A stretch of 64,000 nucleotides of DNA from Saccharum officinarum (GCA_020631735.1 CM036159.1:94474656-94538655); one strand, 5' to 3'; positions 1-12,813 are shown, counted from the stretch's first letter. The notes: a model not told the origin generated them from the sequence alone. Translations and numbers: made by a program.

Positions 1-2825
1 ATTAGCACTATCTCTAAACGGAGTAAAACAAGCTTCCGCCTGAGCCTCGTGATCTGGGAGTACCATTTGTTTCATCCAAAATGATTACCGAGCCTATGGT
101 ACATTCAGAGCAATTGGTGCACCTATCTTGCACTGATACTAACACCATCTTCGAACCGACCAAAACAAGATTCGTCATGACTAACATCACCTAGGAGTTC
201 CATCAGGTGCGACAAAAACAATTTCCGAGCTAATGATACGTTCAGCGCAAACCATGCACCTATCTTGCGTCAAGATTAGCACTATTTCCAAACAGACCGA
301 AATGAGCTTCCACTTGAGCCTCATCACCTAGGAGTACATCGGGTGCGTCCAAAACAATTTTTGACCCTTTGGTACGTTTGTCGCAAAACTATGCACCTAT
401 GTTGCATCATGATTATCATATCTCTAAACATACTGAAATGAGCTTCCACTTGAGCCTCATCTTCTAGGAGTACCATGGGGTGCGTCCAAAATAATTCCTG
501 TGTTTATCGTTTGTTTCGCGCAAACCGTGCAACTATCTTACACTAACACTAACACCGTCTCCAAATGGACCAAAACGAGGTTAGACATGACCCACTTCAC
601 CTAGGAGTTCCATCGGGTGCGTCGGTATGCTCGGCGCAAACCGTGCACCTATCATGCATCAAGATTAGCACTATTTCCAAACAGACTGAAAATGAGCTTC
701 CACTTAAGCGTTGTCACCAAGGAGTACATTGGATTGCGTCCAAAATAATTTCTAAGCCTATGATACGTTTGGCGCAAACATGCACCTATCTTGCACCGAC
801 ACTAACTCCTTCTTTGAACGGACCGAAACAAGTTTTCACAAGACCCACGTCACCTAGGAGTTCCATCGCGTGCGTCCAAAACAATCTCTAAACCTATGGT
901 ACATTCGGCACAAACCGTGCACCTATCTTGCGTCAAGATTAGCACTATCTCCAAATGGACTAAAACAAGTTTCCACTTGAGCATCGTGATCTTGGAGTAC
1001 CATTTGTTTCATCCAAAATGATTACCGAGCCTACGGTACATTCGGAGCAAACCGTGCACCTATCTTGCACCGACACTAACACCATCTCTGAACTGACCAA
1101 AAGAAGATTCGCCATGACCAACGTCACCTAGGAGTTCCATCAGGTGCGACCAAAACAATTTCTGAGCTAATGATACGTTCGGTGCAAACCGTGCATCTAT
1201 CTTGCATCAAGATTAGCACTATCTCTAAACAGACCGAAATAAGCTTCCACTTGAGCCTCGTCACCTAGGTGTACATCGGGTGCGTCCAAAACAATTTCTG
1301 ACCCTATGGTACGTTTGCGCAAAATGTGCACCTATGTTGCGTCATGATTATCATATATCTAAACAGACTGAAATGAGCTTCCACTTGAGCCTCATCTCCA
1401 AGGAGTACCGCGGGGTGAGTCCAAAATAATTCCTATGCCTATTGTATGTTTTGCGCAAACCGTGCACCTATCTTACACTGACACTAACATAGTTTCCAAA
1501 TAGACCAAAACGAGATTAGACAAGACCCACCTCACCTAGGAGTTCCGTCGGGTGCATCCAAAACGATTTCTGAGCCTTTGGTATGCTCGGCGCAAACCGT
1601 GCACCTATCATGCGTCAAGATTAGCACTATCTCCAAACGGACTGAAATGAGCTTCCACTTGAGCGTTGTCACCAAGGAGTACCTTGGGTTGCGTCCAAAA
1701 CAATTTCTAAGCCTATGATACGTTTAGCACAAACCATGCACCTATCTTGCACTGACACTAACACCTTCTCTAAATGGACCGAAACAAGTTTCCACAAGAC
1801 CCATGTCACCTAGGAGTTCCATCGTGTGTGTCCAAAATAATTTCTGATCCTATGGTACGTTCGGCGCAAACCGTGCACAAACCGTGCACCTATCTTGCAC
1901 CGACACTAACACCCTCTCTGAACCGATCGAAACAAGATTCGCGATGACCCACGTCACCTAGGAGTTCCATCAGGTGCATCCAAAATAATTTCTGAGCCAA
2001 TGATACGTTTGGCGCAAACCGTGCACCTCTCTTGCGTCAAGATTAGCACTATCTCCAAACAGACCGAAATATGCTTCCACTTAAGCCTCGTCACCTATGG
2101 GTACATTGGGTGCATCCAAAACAATTTATGACCCTATGGTATGTCTACCGCAAACTGTGCACCTATCTTGCATCATGATTTGCATATCTCCAAACGGACT
2201 GAAACGAGCTTCCACTTGAGCCTCGTCCCCTAGGAGTACCACGGGGTGCATCCAAAATGATTCCTGTGCCTATTCTATGTTTATCGCAAACCGTGCACCT
2301 ATCTTACACTGACATTAACACCATCTCCAAATGGACTGAAACGAGATTAGACATGACCCACTTTACCTAGGAGTTCCATCGGGTGCATCCAAAATGATTT
2401 ATGAGCCTATGGTACGTTTGGTGCAAACCGTGCACCTATCTTGCGTCAAGATTAGCACTATCTCCAAACGGACTGAAATGAGCTTCCACTTGAGCCTTGT
2501 CACCTAGGAGTACCTTTCGGTGCGTCCAAAACAATTTTTGAGCCTATGGTACGTTTGGGACAAACCGTGCACCTATCTTGCACCAACACTAACATCTTCT
2601 CTAAACGGACCGAAATGAATTTCGACAAGACCCACGCACCTTGGAGTTCCATTGGGTGCGTCCAAAACAATTTTTGAACCTATGGTACGTTCGGCACAAA
2701 CCGTGCACCTAGCTTGCATCAAGATTAGCACTATCTCCAAACAGACTGAAATGAGTTTTCACTTGAGCCACGTCACCTAGGAGTATCATCTGTTTCGTCC
2801 AAAACGATTCCTGAGCCTATGATAA
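1..2825 (+). repeat. 137-bp centromeric satellite, forward, with 7-monomer higher-order repeat
   Basis: Tandem monomers of about 137 bp, each beginning near CCTATGGTACGTTTGGCGCA and ending near ATGATTTCTGAG. Two types are seen: A, with GCACCGACACTAACACCG, and B, with GCGTCAAGATTAGCACTA. A seven-monomer series (B1, A, B, B', A, B, A) starts at 893 and runs to about 1850, and position 1 onward matches position 938 onward. Its markers are TTTGTTTCATCC in B1, GAGCTAATGATACG in B, and a B' monomer with CATGATTATCATAT. A third copy (about 1851-2820) lacks B1 at its start and carries an 11-bp tandem duplication (1868-1889). Adjacent B and B' monomers break strict dimer alternation. The CEN38/SCEN family name comes from memory of the 137-bp length. 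No coding capacity is inferred. Confidence 0.9.
1868..1889 (+). repeat. 11-bp tandem duplication at a monomer junction
   Basis: AAACCGTGCAC occurs twice back to back. It sits where the third copy of the seven-monomer unit skips its B1 monomer, so it may mark the recombination joint. Confidence 0.8.
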
Positions 2826-5800
2826 TGACAACTAAGCCTACTCACATAGCCGACCGAGCTTAGGTAAGGGCATATTGGCCACTCTCGCCGCCACCCGCCA
2901 TGACCAAGGCTCGCCGGAGTTGAAGCTCACCGTGGACGGCTATCACCAAAGCCCTTTCACTCCCTTCTCTTCCTTCCCTCAGCTCCCTCGTGAGTCCTAG
3001 AAGCTCGTACCGAGCTTAGCCGCGCCTAAGATGGCTGGACCTCCCCGAAGCACCATCGGAGCCCCTTCGCTGTCCGCCATGCATGTCGTCGTCCTAGATA
3101 AAGCTCGGTAGCAGTTGAGTGGAGGGCATGGTTAGGTGCGGCTCATCGAGGCGAGCACGACGGTGCCCTCGGCCTCGCCGGAGTCCTTGCTAGCGATGAG
3201 CTAGCGGCAGTTAAACCGCCTCCCCTGTCTCTGTGCCGCTGTCATGTGGGTCCGTTGACCCCCATGGGTCCCACCTGTCACTGAGTCAGTAGAGTTAGGG
3301 TTTGGATTTTAATTTCAGATTTTTATGCTAAGTTCAAAAATTCATATCTAGAGTTCTGTAGATCCAAATGAGATGGTTCAAATTTTGTTGGGTTCCTTGG
3401 GAACTCTAGTTTTTAATAAAAATATAAAACTAGGTATGTTTTATAGAAAATAAATGATTATTATTTATGTCTTTTATTCATGCATGAAAATAAGAAAATC
3501 ATATCTCTCTGTAGACAGCTCCAAATAATGTGAAATATTTATGGGGTGTTGTTTATGCCATGAGTAGGTTGTAGTTTAAATTTCAGCAATTTTTTATACT
3601 GTATGATTTAGTTATGCATTTATCTTATTTAATTAGATGAATCTTGTGCTAATTTTCATAAATTATCTATAAGTCTAATGAAGGTGAAACTTGGTGGACA
3701 TTGTTTTATGTTAGTAAGAACCTAAGAAAAATATGAAATATGTTGTTTGACACTTTTCAATAGGATTTCTGATTTATGCAAAAATCAGCCTTGCTATCTA
3801 TTATTTTTGATACAGGAAGATATATTTGTTCAAATGCTACGAAAATTTTATGGTAGCTTCTTGGAAGCATGTTGTAGCTGTGTAATTTTTATAGGATATA
3901 TTGTGTAGTTTTGTTATATGTTCCTTTATGCACCTAAATATCTAAATAAATTGATAAAGGGCTTTAAAGAATTTATTTAGATGTTGGCACCACACTTTTC
4001 TGGTGTTCTCTTGATATGTGTAATGAGTTGGTAAAGTTGGTTTAGCCCATATGTGTTTTTGTTACAGCTCTAAATGTTTAATTTTCTAAATCTACCAATT
4101 CTGGATAGATCTGGGGACTTGGAAAAGTTCTCCATGATATTGTGTTTTGTTGTGAAACTTGTTTATACAAAAGTTGTAGATAACTTATGTATCTATAAGC
4201 TGTTAAAATTTGGTGGCATTTGGCCATGCAGTTTAAGAGTTATATCTGTTCAAAGTTAGGACTCAGTTATGTTTGCTCTCTGTCTTGCACAGACCAGATT
4301 ATGTGTTTAGTTAATTTTGACCTGGTAAACTTTGGAATCATGCTATGATGTTTGTAAATTATTTGTACAGAATTTCATAAGATTTCCAAAATATCCTCTT
4401 GCAAGTCATTTGGACTTGTAGATCTTCTATTGTGATTTATGTACTGAACTGCTCACTTGCATGTAAACCTGAAGTTTCTGTTAAGTGTGCTTTTGTTATA
4501 CTTAAGCATGTTTGTGATGTTCCTAGGTGCTTAAATTGATTAAGTTGAGTTTAGGTGCAGGTGTTAGGCCTCTAACAGAGGATGAGCATCTATACCTTAG
4601 ATTGTGCAAGTTGGGTGTGTTCTTGCTCTCTAGAGAGGAGATACACTCTTTAAAGTGATTTGAATAGAGCATTGCACCTACTCAGTTAACGAATGTCTAG
4701 TGATGCTTTGTTACTTGCTGTTCTTCATCAATGAGCATCATGTCATTCCTTACGCATCCATGATATTTATCTTATGCATATACATGCAATAGGTGTATCG
4801 GAAGGAGTGACCCTATTGGAGTTCGAGGGATCATGCCAGGAGGAGCAGCAGTAGCCAACACCGGAGGTTTGGGAGGTGCAGCCTGCAGGAGAGGTGCTAG
4901 ATGAGGTCATCGTTGACTGCCCTGACACGTTCCTTGCAATTTCGTGAAAGGCAAACCCCGAAGCATTATAAGCCTCCAATTTCTGAAATGCAATTAAGTA
5001 TTATGTTTTATATATTATTGCATTACGTGATAGGTGTTGGGTGAAAACACTTGCTGCATATGTACCCTATCCTTGTCCAGAAAGTATACCATGAATCCCA
5101 TGTAGCTCAGGCTCGAATAGATGCTTAGCCCTGCTTTAAGCGGTTGAAGTCGGGTGATTTCCTACCACCTACAAGCTATAGGAATAAACATGTGGCACGG
5201 TTGGATATATTTGCTATTGTGAAAAAGAACCAATTAATGAAGACCGGGCAGGGGCTTGTAAGGCTATAGGCTTACAGTGACGCCGTCTGTGTCGCTTAAG
5301 GACCAATTCTTGGAGCCTTTCTTTGTCATGTTGAACGCATGCCTCTCTCTTAGCTGGCCGGGCCCGAGTGCTTGATCGTAAATCCGAGTAGCTCAACTTA
5401 GGCCAGGCTCCGGCAAGTATAAAGTGTGCCTCGAAAGGGAGCCGTAGGTGTAAGTCCAAGGGCAGGTGATTTAAAAGTCCTGATCATCCTAGCAGAAGGG
5501 TAATCCCTAAGAGTGCTAGCACTAACTGAACCCACGAAGTTGGTTCCTGAGTTGTCCCAAAGGTGACCCACAGCTAACCTTGCAAAGTATGCTAGGGTGA
5601 GAGTTAGGAATACCCCCTCAGCTGAGTTGTAATTTGATTCGAGTCACCGTCTCTCGCCGGTTAGTCAGAACTTGACGGGAGTATCTCCAAAGTAGATATA
5701 CTAATTCATATGATGGTTCAGGAATGATGAAATGATGATGGCCTTACTATACCTGCTATGGTTAATATTGTTTGCTCCTAATAAAGTGAGTGCTCTAGTA

Positions 5801-6448
5801 CAGGTGCTAATATAGATGACAGGTTAATGATTATTAACTTGATGCCATGCTCTAGATGGTTACTTAATCTATGCAAGCTTTAATGCAAAATGTGTCAAGC
5901 TAGCTCCACTTTATATCAGCCTTGCTTGATCCTTGGTGTCTTTTATTTCTGGTTTATGACGGGTAAGTCTAGCTGAGTACCTTCTCGTACTCAGGGTTTA
6001 TTTGCCACCTGTTGCAGATGACCTATTCTATCACGGGTGCTACAAGTATTGCCTTCTCCTGGCCAGGGATGAAGACTAGACTGTTGGGCGCGGTCTCTAC
6101 TAGTGTTCTTATCTGAAGATGCTTTTGTGGAACATGACCTTTAATCTGGCAATGTATTTGAACTTATGAAGTTATGTATCAAACTATGTTGCTTCTGCTA
6201 ATCAAACTTGGTTTGTAATATTTTATTTTGAACTCCGATGGATGTAATCCGTATCCTACTTGTGAACTGTTGTAACGAATGATGTGTTGTGTTGAATCAT
6301 GTATAATCTTGGCTTGTATGTTGAAAGTTGTTTGAAATCCTTCAGATTTCTGAACTACCGGGGTTATCAAAGCCTAAGTACAGGAATTTGATCGCTTCGG
6401 TGATTATTTTTGTACTTACGTTCTTATAATTTGGCCGAATCTGTTACA
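2826..6448 (+). mobile_element. Solo LTR of a large Ty3/gypsy-like retrotransposon, about 3.6 kb
   Basis: Non-satellite DNA interrupts a monomer. It begins TGACAACTAAGCC and ends CTGTTACA, the TG...CA ends of an LTR. The satellite stops at CCTAT plus GATAA and resumes with GGTAT plus GTCTAGCGC; removing the insert and one 5-bp copy restores a normal monomer, so GATAA/GGTAT looks like a decayed target duplication. The first 450 bp are GC-rich and the rest AT-rich. I see no gag or pol similarity, PBS or second LTR, so it is best read as a solo LTR left by LTR-LTR recombination. Length and the hairpin near 5973 resemble grass Tekay/RIRE-type LTRs, but the family is a guess. Short open frames (for example 4074-4259) look fortuitous. 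Orientation is uncertain and is taken from the TG...CA reading and the hairpin near the presumed 3' end. Confidence 0.65.
5973..5994 (+). other. Perfect 8-bp inverted repeat in the solo LTR
   Basis: CTGAGTAC, a 6-nt loop CTTCTC, then GTACTCAG: a perfect hairpin about 450 bp before the LTR end. From memory, a similar GAGTAC...GTACTC element is common near the 3' part of long grass gypsy LTRs. A role in RNA folding or 3' end formation is inference. Confidence 0.6.
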
Positions 6449-9400
6449 GGTATGTCTAGCGCAAATCATGCAGCTACCTTGCACCAACACTAACACCGTC
6501 TCCAAACGGACCGAAACGAGATTTGGGATAATCCACGTCACCTAGGAGTTCCATTGGGTGCGTCCAAAACAATTTCTGAGCCTATGGTACATTCGACGCA
6601 AATAGTGCACCTATCTTGCGTCAACATGAGCACTATTTCCAAACATATAGAAATGAGCATCCACTTGAGCCTCGTCACCGAGGAGTGTCATCGGGTGCGT
6701 CCAAAACGATTGCGGAGTCTATGGTACGTTTGCCGCAAACCGTGCACCTATCTTGCACCGACACTAACATCGTCTCCAAACAGATCGGAACAAGATTTGA
6801 CAAGACCCACGTCACCTTGGAGTTCCATCGGGTGCGTCCAAAGTGATTTCCGAGCCTATGGTACGTTCAGCACAAATTGTGTACCTATCTTGCGTCAAGA
6901 GTAGCACTATCTCCAAGCGTACCGAAATGAGCTTTCACTTGAGCCTCGTCACCTAAGAGTACTATCGGGTGTGTCCAAAATGATTTATAAGCCTATGGTG
7001 CATTTGGCGCAAACCGTCCACCTATCTTGCACCAACACTGACACCCGTGACAAAATGGACTGAAGCAAGATTTGACATGACCCACATCACCAAGGAGTTC
7101 CATAACAATTTCTGAGCCCATGGTGTGTTTGGCGCAAACACTGCACCCACCTTGAGTCAAGATTAGCACTATCTTGAAGTGGACAGAAACGATCTTCTAG
7201 TTGATCCTCATCACCAAGGAGTACCATCGGGTGCGTCCAAAATGATTCCTGAGGCTATGGTATATTTGGCCCAAACCATGCATCTATCTTGCATCGACAC
7301 TAACACTGTCTCTAAACAGACCGAAACAAGATTCAACATGACCCACATCACCTAGGAGTTCTATCGGGTGCGTCCAACATGATTTCTGAGCCTATGGTAC
7401 CTTCGGTATAAATCGTGCACCTATATTGTGTCAAAATTAGCACTATCTTCAAACAGACCGAAACGAGCTTGCACTTGAGCCTTGTCACCTAGGAGTACAA
7501 TTGGGTGCGTCCAAAATGATTACTGAGCCTATGCTACGTTTGGCGGAAATTGTGCACCTATCTTGCACTGACACTAAAACCGTCCACCTATCTTGCACCG
7601 ACACCACGACCAAACGGAGCGAAGCAAGATTTGACATGACCCATGTCACGTAGGAGTTCCATCGGTTGCGTCCAAAATGATTTCCGAACCTATGGTTCGT
7701 TCGGCACAAACCGTGCACCTATCTTGCGTCAAAATTTGCAGTATCTCCATGCGGACCGAAATGAGCTTTTCACTTGAGCCTCATCACCTAGGAGTACCAT
7801 CTGTTTCGTCCAAAATGATTCCTGAGCCTATGGTACGTTTGGCGCCAACTGTACACCTATCTTGCACCAACACTAACACTGTCTCCAAACGGACCGAAAC
7901 AAGATTCCACATAACCCACGTCACCTAGGAGTTCCATCGGAAGCGTCCAAAATGATTTTCGAGCCTATGGTACGTTTGGCGCAAACCATGCACCCATCTT
8001 GCATCAAGATTAGCACTATCTCCAAACAAACCAAAATGAGCTTCCACTTGAGCCTCGTCACCTAGGAGTTCTATCTGTTTCGTTCAAAATGATTCCTGAG
8101 CCTATGCTACGTTTGGCACAAAACGTGCACCTATCTAGCACCGACACTAACACCGTCTCCAAACGGACAGAAACGAGATTTGACATGACCCACGTCAGCT
8201 AGGGGTCCCATCGGGTGCGTCCAAATCGATTTCTCAGCCTATGGTATGTTCGTAATAAACCATGCACATACCTTGCGTCAAGATTAGCACTATCTCCAAA
8301 CAGACCAAAACAAGCTTCCACTTGAGCCTCGTCACCTAGGAGTACAATCAGCTGTGTCCAAAATGATTTCTGAGCCTATGGTAAATTTGGCACAAATCGT
8401 GCTCCTATATTGCACTGACACTAACACCATCTACAAACGTACCGAAACAAGATACGACATGACCCACATCTCCTAAGTCCATGGGGTGTGTCCAAAACAA
8501 TTACTGAGCCTATGATACATTTTGCGCAAATAGTATAACCATCTTGCGTTAAGATTAGCACTATCTCCAAATGGACAGAAACAAGCTTCCACAATAGCCT
8601 CGTCACCTAGGAGTACCATCGGGTACGTACAAAATGATTCCTAAGCCTATGCTACCTTTAGCGTAACCTATACATCTATCTTGCACCAACACTAACACTG
8701 TCTCCAAACGGGACCGAAACAAGATTCGACATGACCCACGTCACCTAGGAGTTCCATCGGGTGCATCCAAAATGATTCACCTATCCTGCGTCAACGTGAG
8801 CACTATTTTCAAACGTAGAGAAACGAGCTTCCACTTGAGTCTCGTCACCTAGGAGTACCATCAGGTGTGTCCAAAATGATTCTTGAGCCCATGGTACTTT
8901 TGGCACAGACCGTGCACCTATCTTGCACCGACATTAACACCATCTCGAAATAGACCAAAACAAGATTCGACATGATCCACGTCACATAGGAGTTTCATCG
9001 GGTGCGTCCAAAACGATTGTCAAGCCTATGGTACAATCGGCGTAAACCATGCACCTATCTTGCGTCAAGATTAGCACTATCTCCAAACGGACCGAATCGA
9101 GTTTGCACTTGAGCCTCATCACCAAGGAGTACCATCGGGTGCATCCAAAATGATTATTGAGCCTATGTTACGTTTGGCGCAAACCATGCACCTATCTTGC
9201 ACCGGCGCTAACACCATCTGCAAACAGACAGAAACAAGATTTGACATGACCCACGTAACCTAGGAGTTCCATCGTATGCATCCTAAACGATTTTTGAGCC
9301 TATTGTATGTTCAGCACAAACCGTGCACCTTTCTAGCATCAAAATTAGCACTTTCTTCGAACGGACTGAAACGAGCTTCCACTTGAGCCTCATCACCTAG

Positions 9401-11869
9401 GAGTTCCTTCTGTATCATCCAAAACACATCTTGAGCATATGGGTTTGGCATAGACCGTGTACCTATCTCGCACCGACACTAACATCGTCTCCAAATGGAC
9501 CGAAACAAGATTCAACATGACCCATGTCACCTAGGAGTTCCATCGAGTGCGTCCAAATCAATTTCTGAGCCTGTGGTATGTTTGGCGTAAACCGTGCATT
9601 AATCTTGCATCAAGATTAATACTATCTCCAAACGGACTAAAACAAGCTTCCACTTGAGCCTTGTCACCTAGGAGTACCATCAGGTGCCTCCAAAATGATT
9701 TCTGAGCCTATGGTACGCTTGGCACAAACCATGCACCTATATTGCACCGAAACGAACATTGTCTCCAAACAGAATAAAACAAGATTCAACATGACCCACG
9801 TCACTTAAGAGTTCCATTGGGTGTGTCCAAATCGATTTCTGAGCCTATGGTACGTTCGGCGCAAACCGTGCACCTATCTTGCGTCAAGAATAACACTGTC
9901 TCCAAGCAGACCGAAACATGCTTCCACTTGAGCCCCATCACCTAGGAGTACCATCTATTTCATCCAAGACAATTTTTGAGCCTATGGTATGTTCGGTACA
10001 AACAGTGCACCCATCTTGCGTCAAGATAAGCATTATCTTCGAACGAGCAGAAACAAGTTTCCACTTGTGCCTCGCCACCTAGGAGTACCATCGAATGCAT
10101 CCAAAATGATTGTAGAGACAATGGTATGTTTTGCGCAGACCGTGCACCTATCTTGCACTGACACTAACACCGTCTCCAAACAGACCAAAACAAGACTCAA
10201 CATGACCCACATCACATAGGAGTTCCATCAAGTGTGTCCATTATGATTCGTGAGCCTACGGTATGTTCAGCGCAAATCGTGCACCTATCTTGCGTCAAGA
10301 TTAGCACTATCTCCAAGCGTACTGAAACGTGCTTCCACTTGAGCCTTGTCACCTAGGAGTACCATCTGTTTCATCCAAAACAATTTTCAAGCCTATGGTA
10401 CATTTGGCGCAGACCGTGCACCTATCTTGCACTGACACTAACACCTTCTCCAAACGGACCAAAACAAGATTCGAAATGACCCACGTCACCTAGGAGTTCC
10501 ATCTATCTTGTCAAAAATGATTCCTGAGCCTATGGTACGTTTGGCGCAAACTGTGCACCTATCTTGCACCGACACTAACACCGTCTCCAAATAGACAGAA
10601 ACAAGATTCGACATGACCCAGTCACCTAGTAGTTCTATCGGATACATCCAAAATGATTTCTGAGCCTATTGTACGTCCAGCGCAAACCATGCACCTATCT
10701 TGCATCAAGTGTAGCACTTTTTCTGAACGGACTAAAATGAGCTTCCACTTGAGCCTCGTCACCTAGGAGTTCCATCTGTATCATCCAAAACGCATCCTGA
10801 GCCTAGGTATGTTTGGCGCAGACCGTGCACCTAACTCGCACCAACACTAACACCGTCTCCAAACGGACCAAAACAAGATTCGACATGACCCACGTCACCT
10901 AGGAGTTCCATCAGATGCGTTCAAATTGATTTCTAAGCCTATGGTACGTTTAGCATAAACCATGCATTAATCTTGCATCAAGATTAACACTATCTCCAAT
11001 CGGACTGACAAAAGCTTCCACTTGAGCCTTGTCACCTAGAAGTGCCATCGGCTGTGTCCAAAATGATTTGGGGGCCTATGGTACATTTGGCGCAAACCGT
11101 ACACCTATCTTGCGCCCACACTAACACCGTCTCTAAACTGACTAAAACGAGATTCAAAATGACCAATGTCACCTAGAGTTCCATCAGGTGTGTCAAATCG
11201 ATTTATGAGCCTATGGTACGTTCAGCGCAAAACCGTGCACCTATCTTGCATCAAGATTAGCATTGTCTCCAAGTGGACCAAAACATGCTTCCACTTCCAA
11301 ACGGATCGAAACAAGATTTTACAAGACCCAAGCCACCTTGGAGTTCTGTCGGGTGCGTCCAAAATGATTTACAAGCCTGTGGTACATTCAGTACAAACCG
11401 TGCACCTATCTTGCGTTAATATTAGCACTATCTCCAAACGGACATAAACAAGCTTACACTTGAGCTTCATCACCTAGGAGTACCATCTGTTTTAGCCAAA
11501 ACGATTACTAAGCCTATGGTACGTTTGGCGCAAACGTGCACCTATCTTGCACCGACACTAACACCGTCTCCAAATAGACCGAAATAGGATTTAACAGACC
11601 CAAGTCACCTAAGAATTCCATCGGGTGTGTCCAAAATGATTTCTAAGCCTATGGTATGTTTGACACAAACTTTGCACCTATCTTGCATCAAGATTAGCAC
11701 TTTCTCCAAACGGACTAGAACGAGCACCCACTTGACCCTCATCACCTCGAAGTACAATCGGGTGTGTCCAAAATGATTCTGGAGCCTATGGTATGTTTGG
11801 CGCAAGTTGTGCACCTTTCTTGCACCGATACTAACATCGTCTCGGAATGGACCGAAACGAGATTTTAAG
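6449..11869 (+). repeat. 137-bp centromeric satellite, forward, A/B dimers
   Basis: About 39 monomers, largely alternating A (GATTCGACATGACCCACGTC) and B (GCTTCCACTTGAGCCTCGTC). Irregular joints are seen: near 7104 the stretch TCGGGTGCGTCCAAA is missing; near 8776 GATT is joined directly to CACCTATC; near 11287 CTTCCA of a B monomer is joined to TCCAAACGGA of an A monomer. The last monomer before the TRIM array is shortened to about 85 bp, GATT at monomer position 80 being joined to TTAAG at the monomer end. Confidence 0.9.
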
Positions 11870-12155
11870 TGATACATCCGGCCCAGGTGGGGTTGGCCGA
11901 GGCCCAATAAATTAAGGTTGCCCGGACCCCAACAGTTCTTATGCACACCCACTCGGGGAAAGGCCCAATGTCCCTAAAAGACTAGTCCGATAGGGGAAGG
12001 GTGGCTCTCTCTTTTAAGGTGGTTTCCTCCTCCCAAGCTAAGCAAGGTGGGATTATTCAGAGGCTCACACGGTCGCCGCCCGACTACAACTAGGCCACTT
12101 GGCATTTTTTTGTTGCGTCTTTGCCAACGGGTAATAGTGAAGGATGTCCTCATCA
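11870..12155 (-). repeat. TRIM LTR copy 1
   Basis: 286 bp with TG...CA ends on the minus strand. It shares TTATGCACACCC and GGTGGTTTCC (plus strand) with copy 4, and GTGAAGGATG with copy 2. Confidence 0.85.
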
Positions 12156-12195
12156 TTCCCACCCCCTTAAACAAGGGCCCAGCTCTGATACCAAA
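12156..12195 (-). other. TRIM internal region 1 with PBS and PPT
   Basis: 40 nt between LTR copies 1 and 2. In element orientation the primer-binding site TTTGGTATCAGAGC is at 12195-12182 and the purine tract AAGGGGGTGGGAA at 12168-12156, leaving about 13 nt between them. Confidence 0.8.
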
Positions 12196-12481
12196 TGATA
12201 CATCTGGCCCAGGTGGGGTTGGCCGAGGCCCAATAAATTAAGGTTGCCCGGACCCCAACAGTTCTTATTCACACCCACTCGGGGAAAGACCCAATGTCCC
12301 TAAAAGACTAGTCCGATAGGGGAAGGGTGGCTCTCTCTTTTAAGGTGGCTTCCTCCTCCCAAGCTAAGCAAGGTGGGATTATTCAGAGGCTCACACGGTC
12401 GCCGCCCGACTACAACTAGGCCACTTGGCTTTTTTTTGTTGCGTCTTTGCCAACGGGTAATAGTGAAGGATGTCCTCATCA
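12196..12481 (-). repeat. TRIM LTR copy 2
   Basis: 286 bp. It resembles copy 1 at GTGAAGGATG and differs at GGGGAAAGACCC and in a longer T run. Confidence 0.85.
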
Positions 12482-12521
12482 TTCCCACCCCCTTAAACAA
12501 GGGCCCAGCTTTGATACCAAA
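12482..12521 (-). other. TRIM internal region 2
   Basis: 40 nt, same PBS-PPT layout as region 1, with one change in the PBS-side motif (GCTTTGATACC on the plus strand in place of GCTCTGATACC). Confidence 0.8.
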
Positions 12522-12807
12522 TGATACATCTGGCCCAGGTGGGGTTGGCCGAGGCCCAATAAATTAAGGTTGCCCGGACCCCAACAGTTCTTATTCACAC
12601 CCACTCGGAGAAAGGCCTAATGTCCCTAAAAGACTAGTCCGATAGGGGAAGGGTGGCTCTCTCTTTTAAGGTGGCTTCCTCCTCCCAAGCTAAGCAAGGT
12701 GGGATTATTCAGAGGCTCACACGGTCGCCGCCCGACTACAACTAGGCCACTTGGCCCTTTTTTGTTGCGTCTTTGCCAGCGGGTAATAGCGGAGGATGTC
12801 CTCATCA
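12522..12807 (-). repeat. TRIM LTR copy 3
   Basis: 286 bp. It shares CACTCGGAGAAAGG and CCAGCGGGTAATAGCGG with copy 5. It is followed by only 6 nt (TTCCAA, 12808-12813) before copy 4, so the PBS and PPT are lost at this joint. Confidence 0.85.
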
Positions 12808-12813
12808 TTCCAA

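Noticed and set aside
565..891. Open frames in the satellite whose translations share strings such as TVHLSCTDTNTVSK, repeated across the window
   Set aside because: They are readings of the 137-bp monomer. As 137 is not a multiple of 3, the frame shifts at every monomer, so no continuous repeat protein is kept, and neighbouring copies carry stops and indels freely.
2826..6448. Host gene with introns in the AT-rich stretch
   Set aside because: No coherent exons or protein family; TG...CA ends and a likely 5-bp duplication fit an LTR better.
12182..12195. Possible tRNA gene fragment at TTTGGTATCAGAGC
   Set aside because: Its place directly after an LTR end and its length fit a retrotransposon primer-binding site; no cloverleaf surrounds it.
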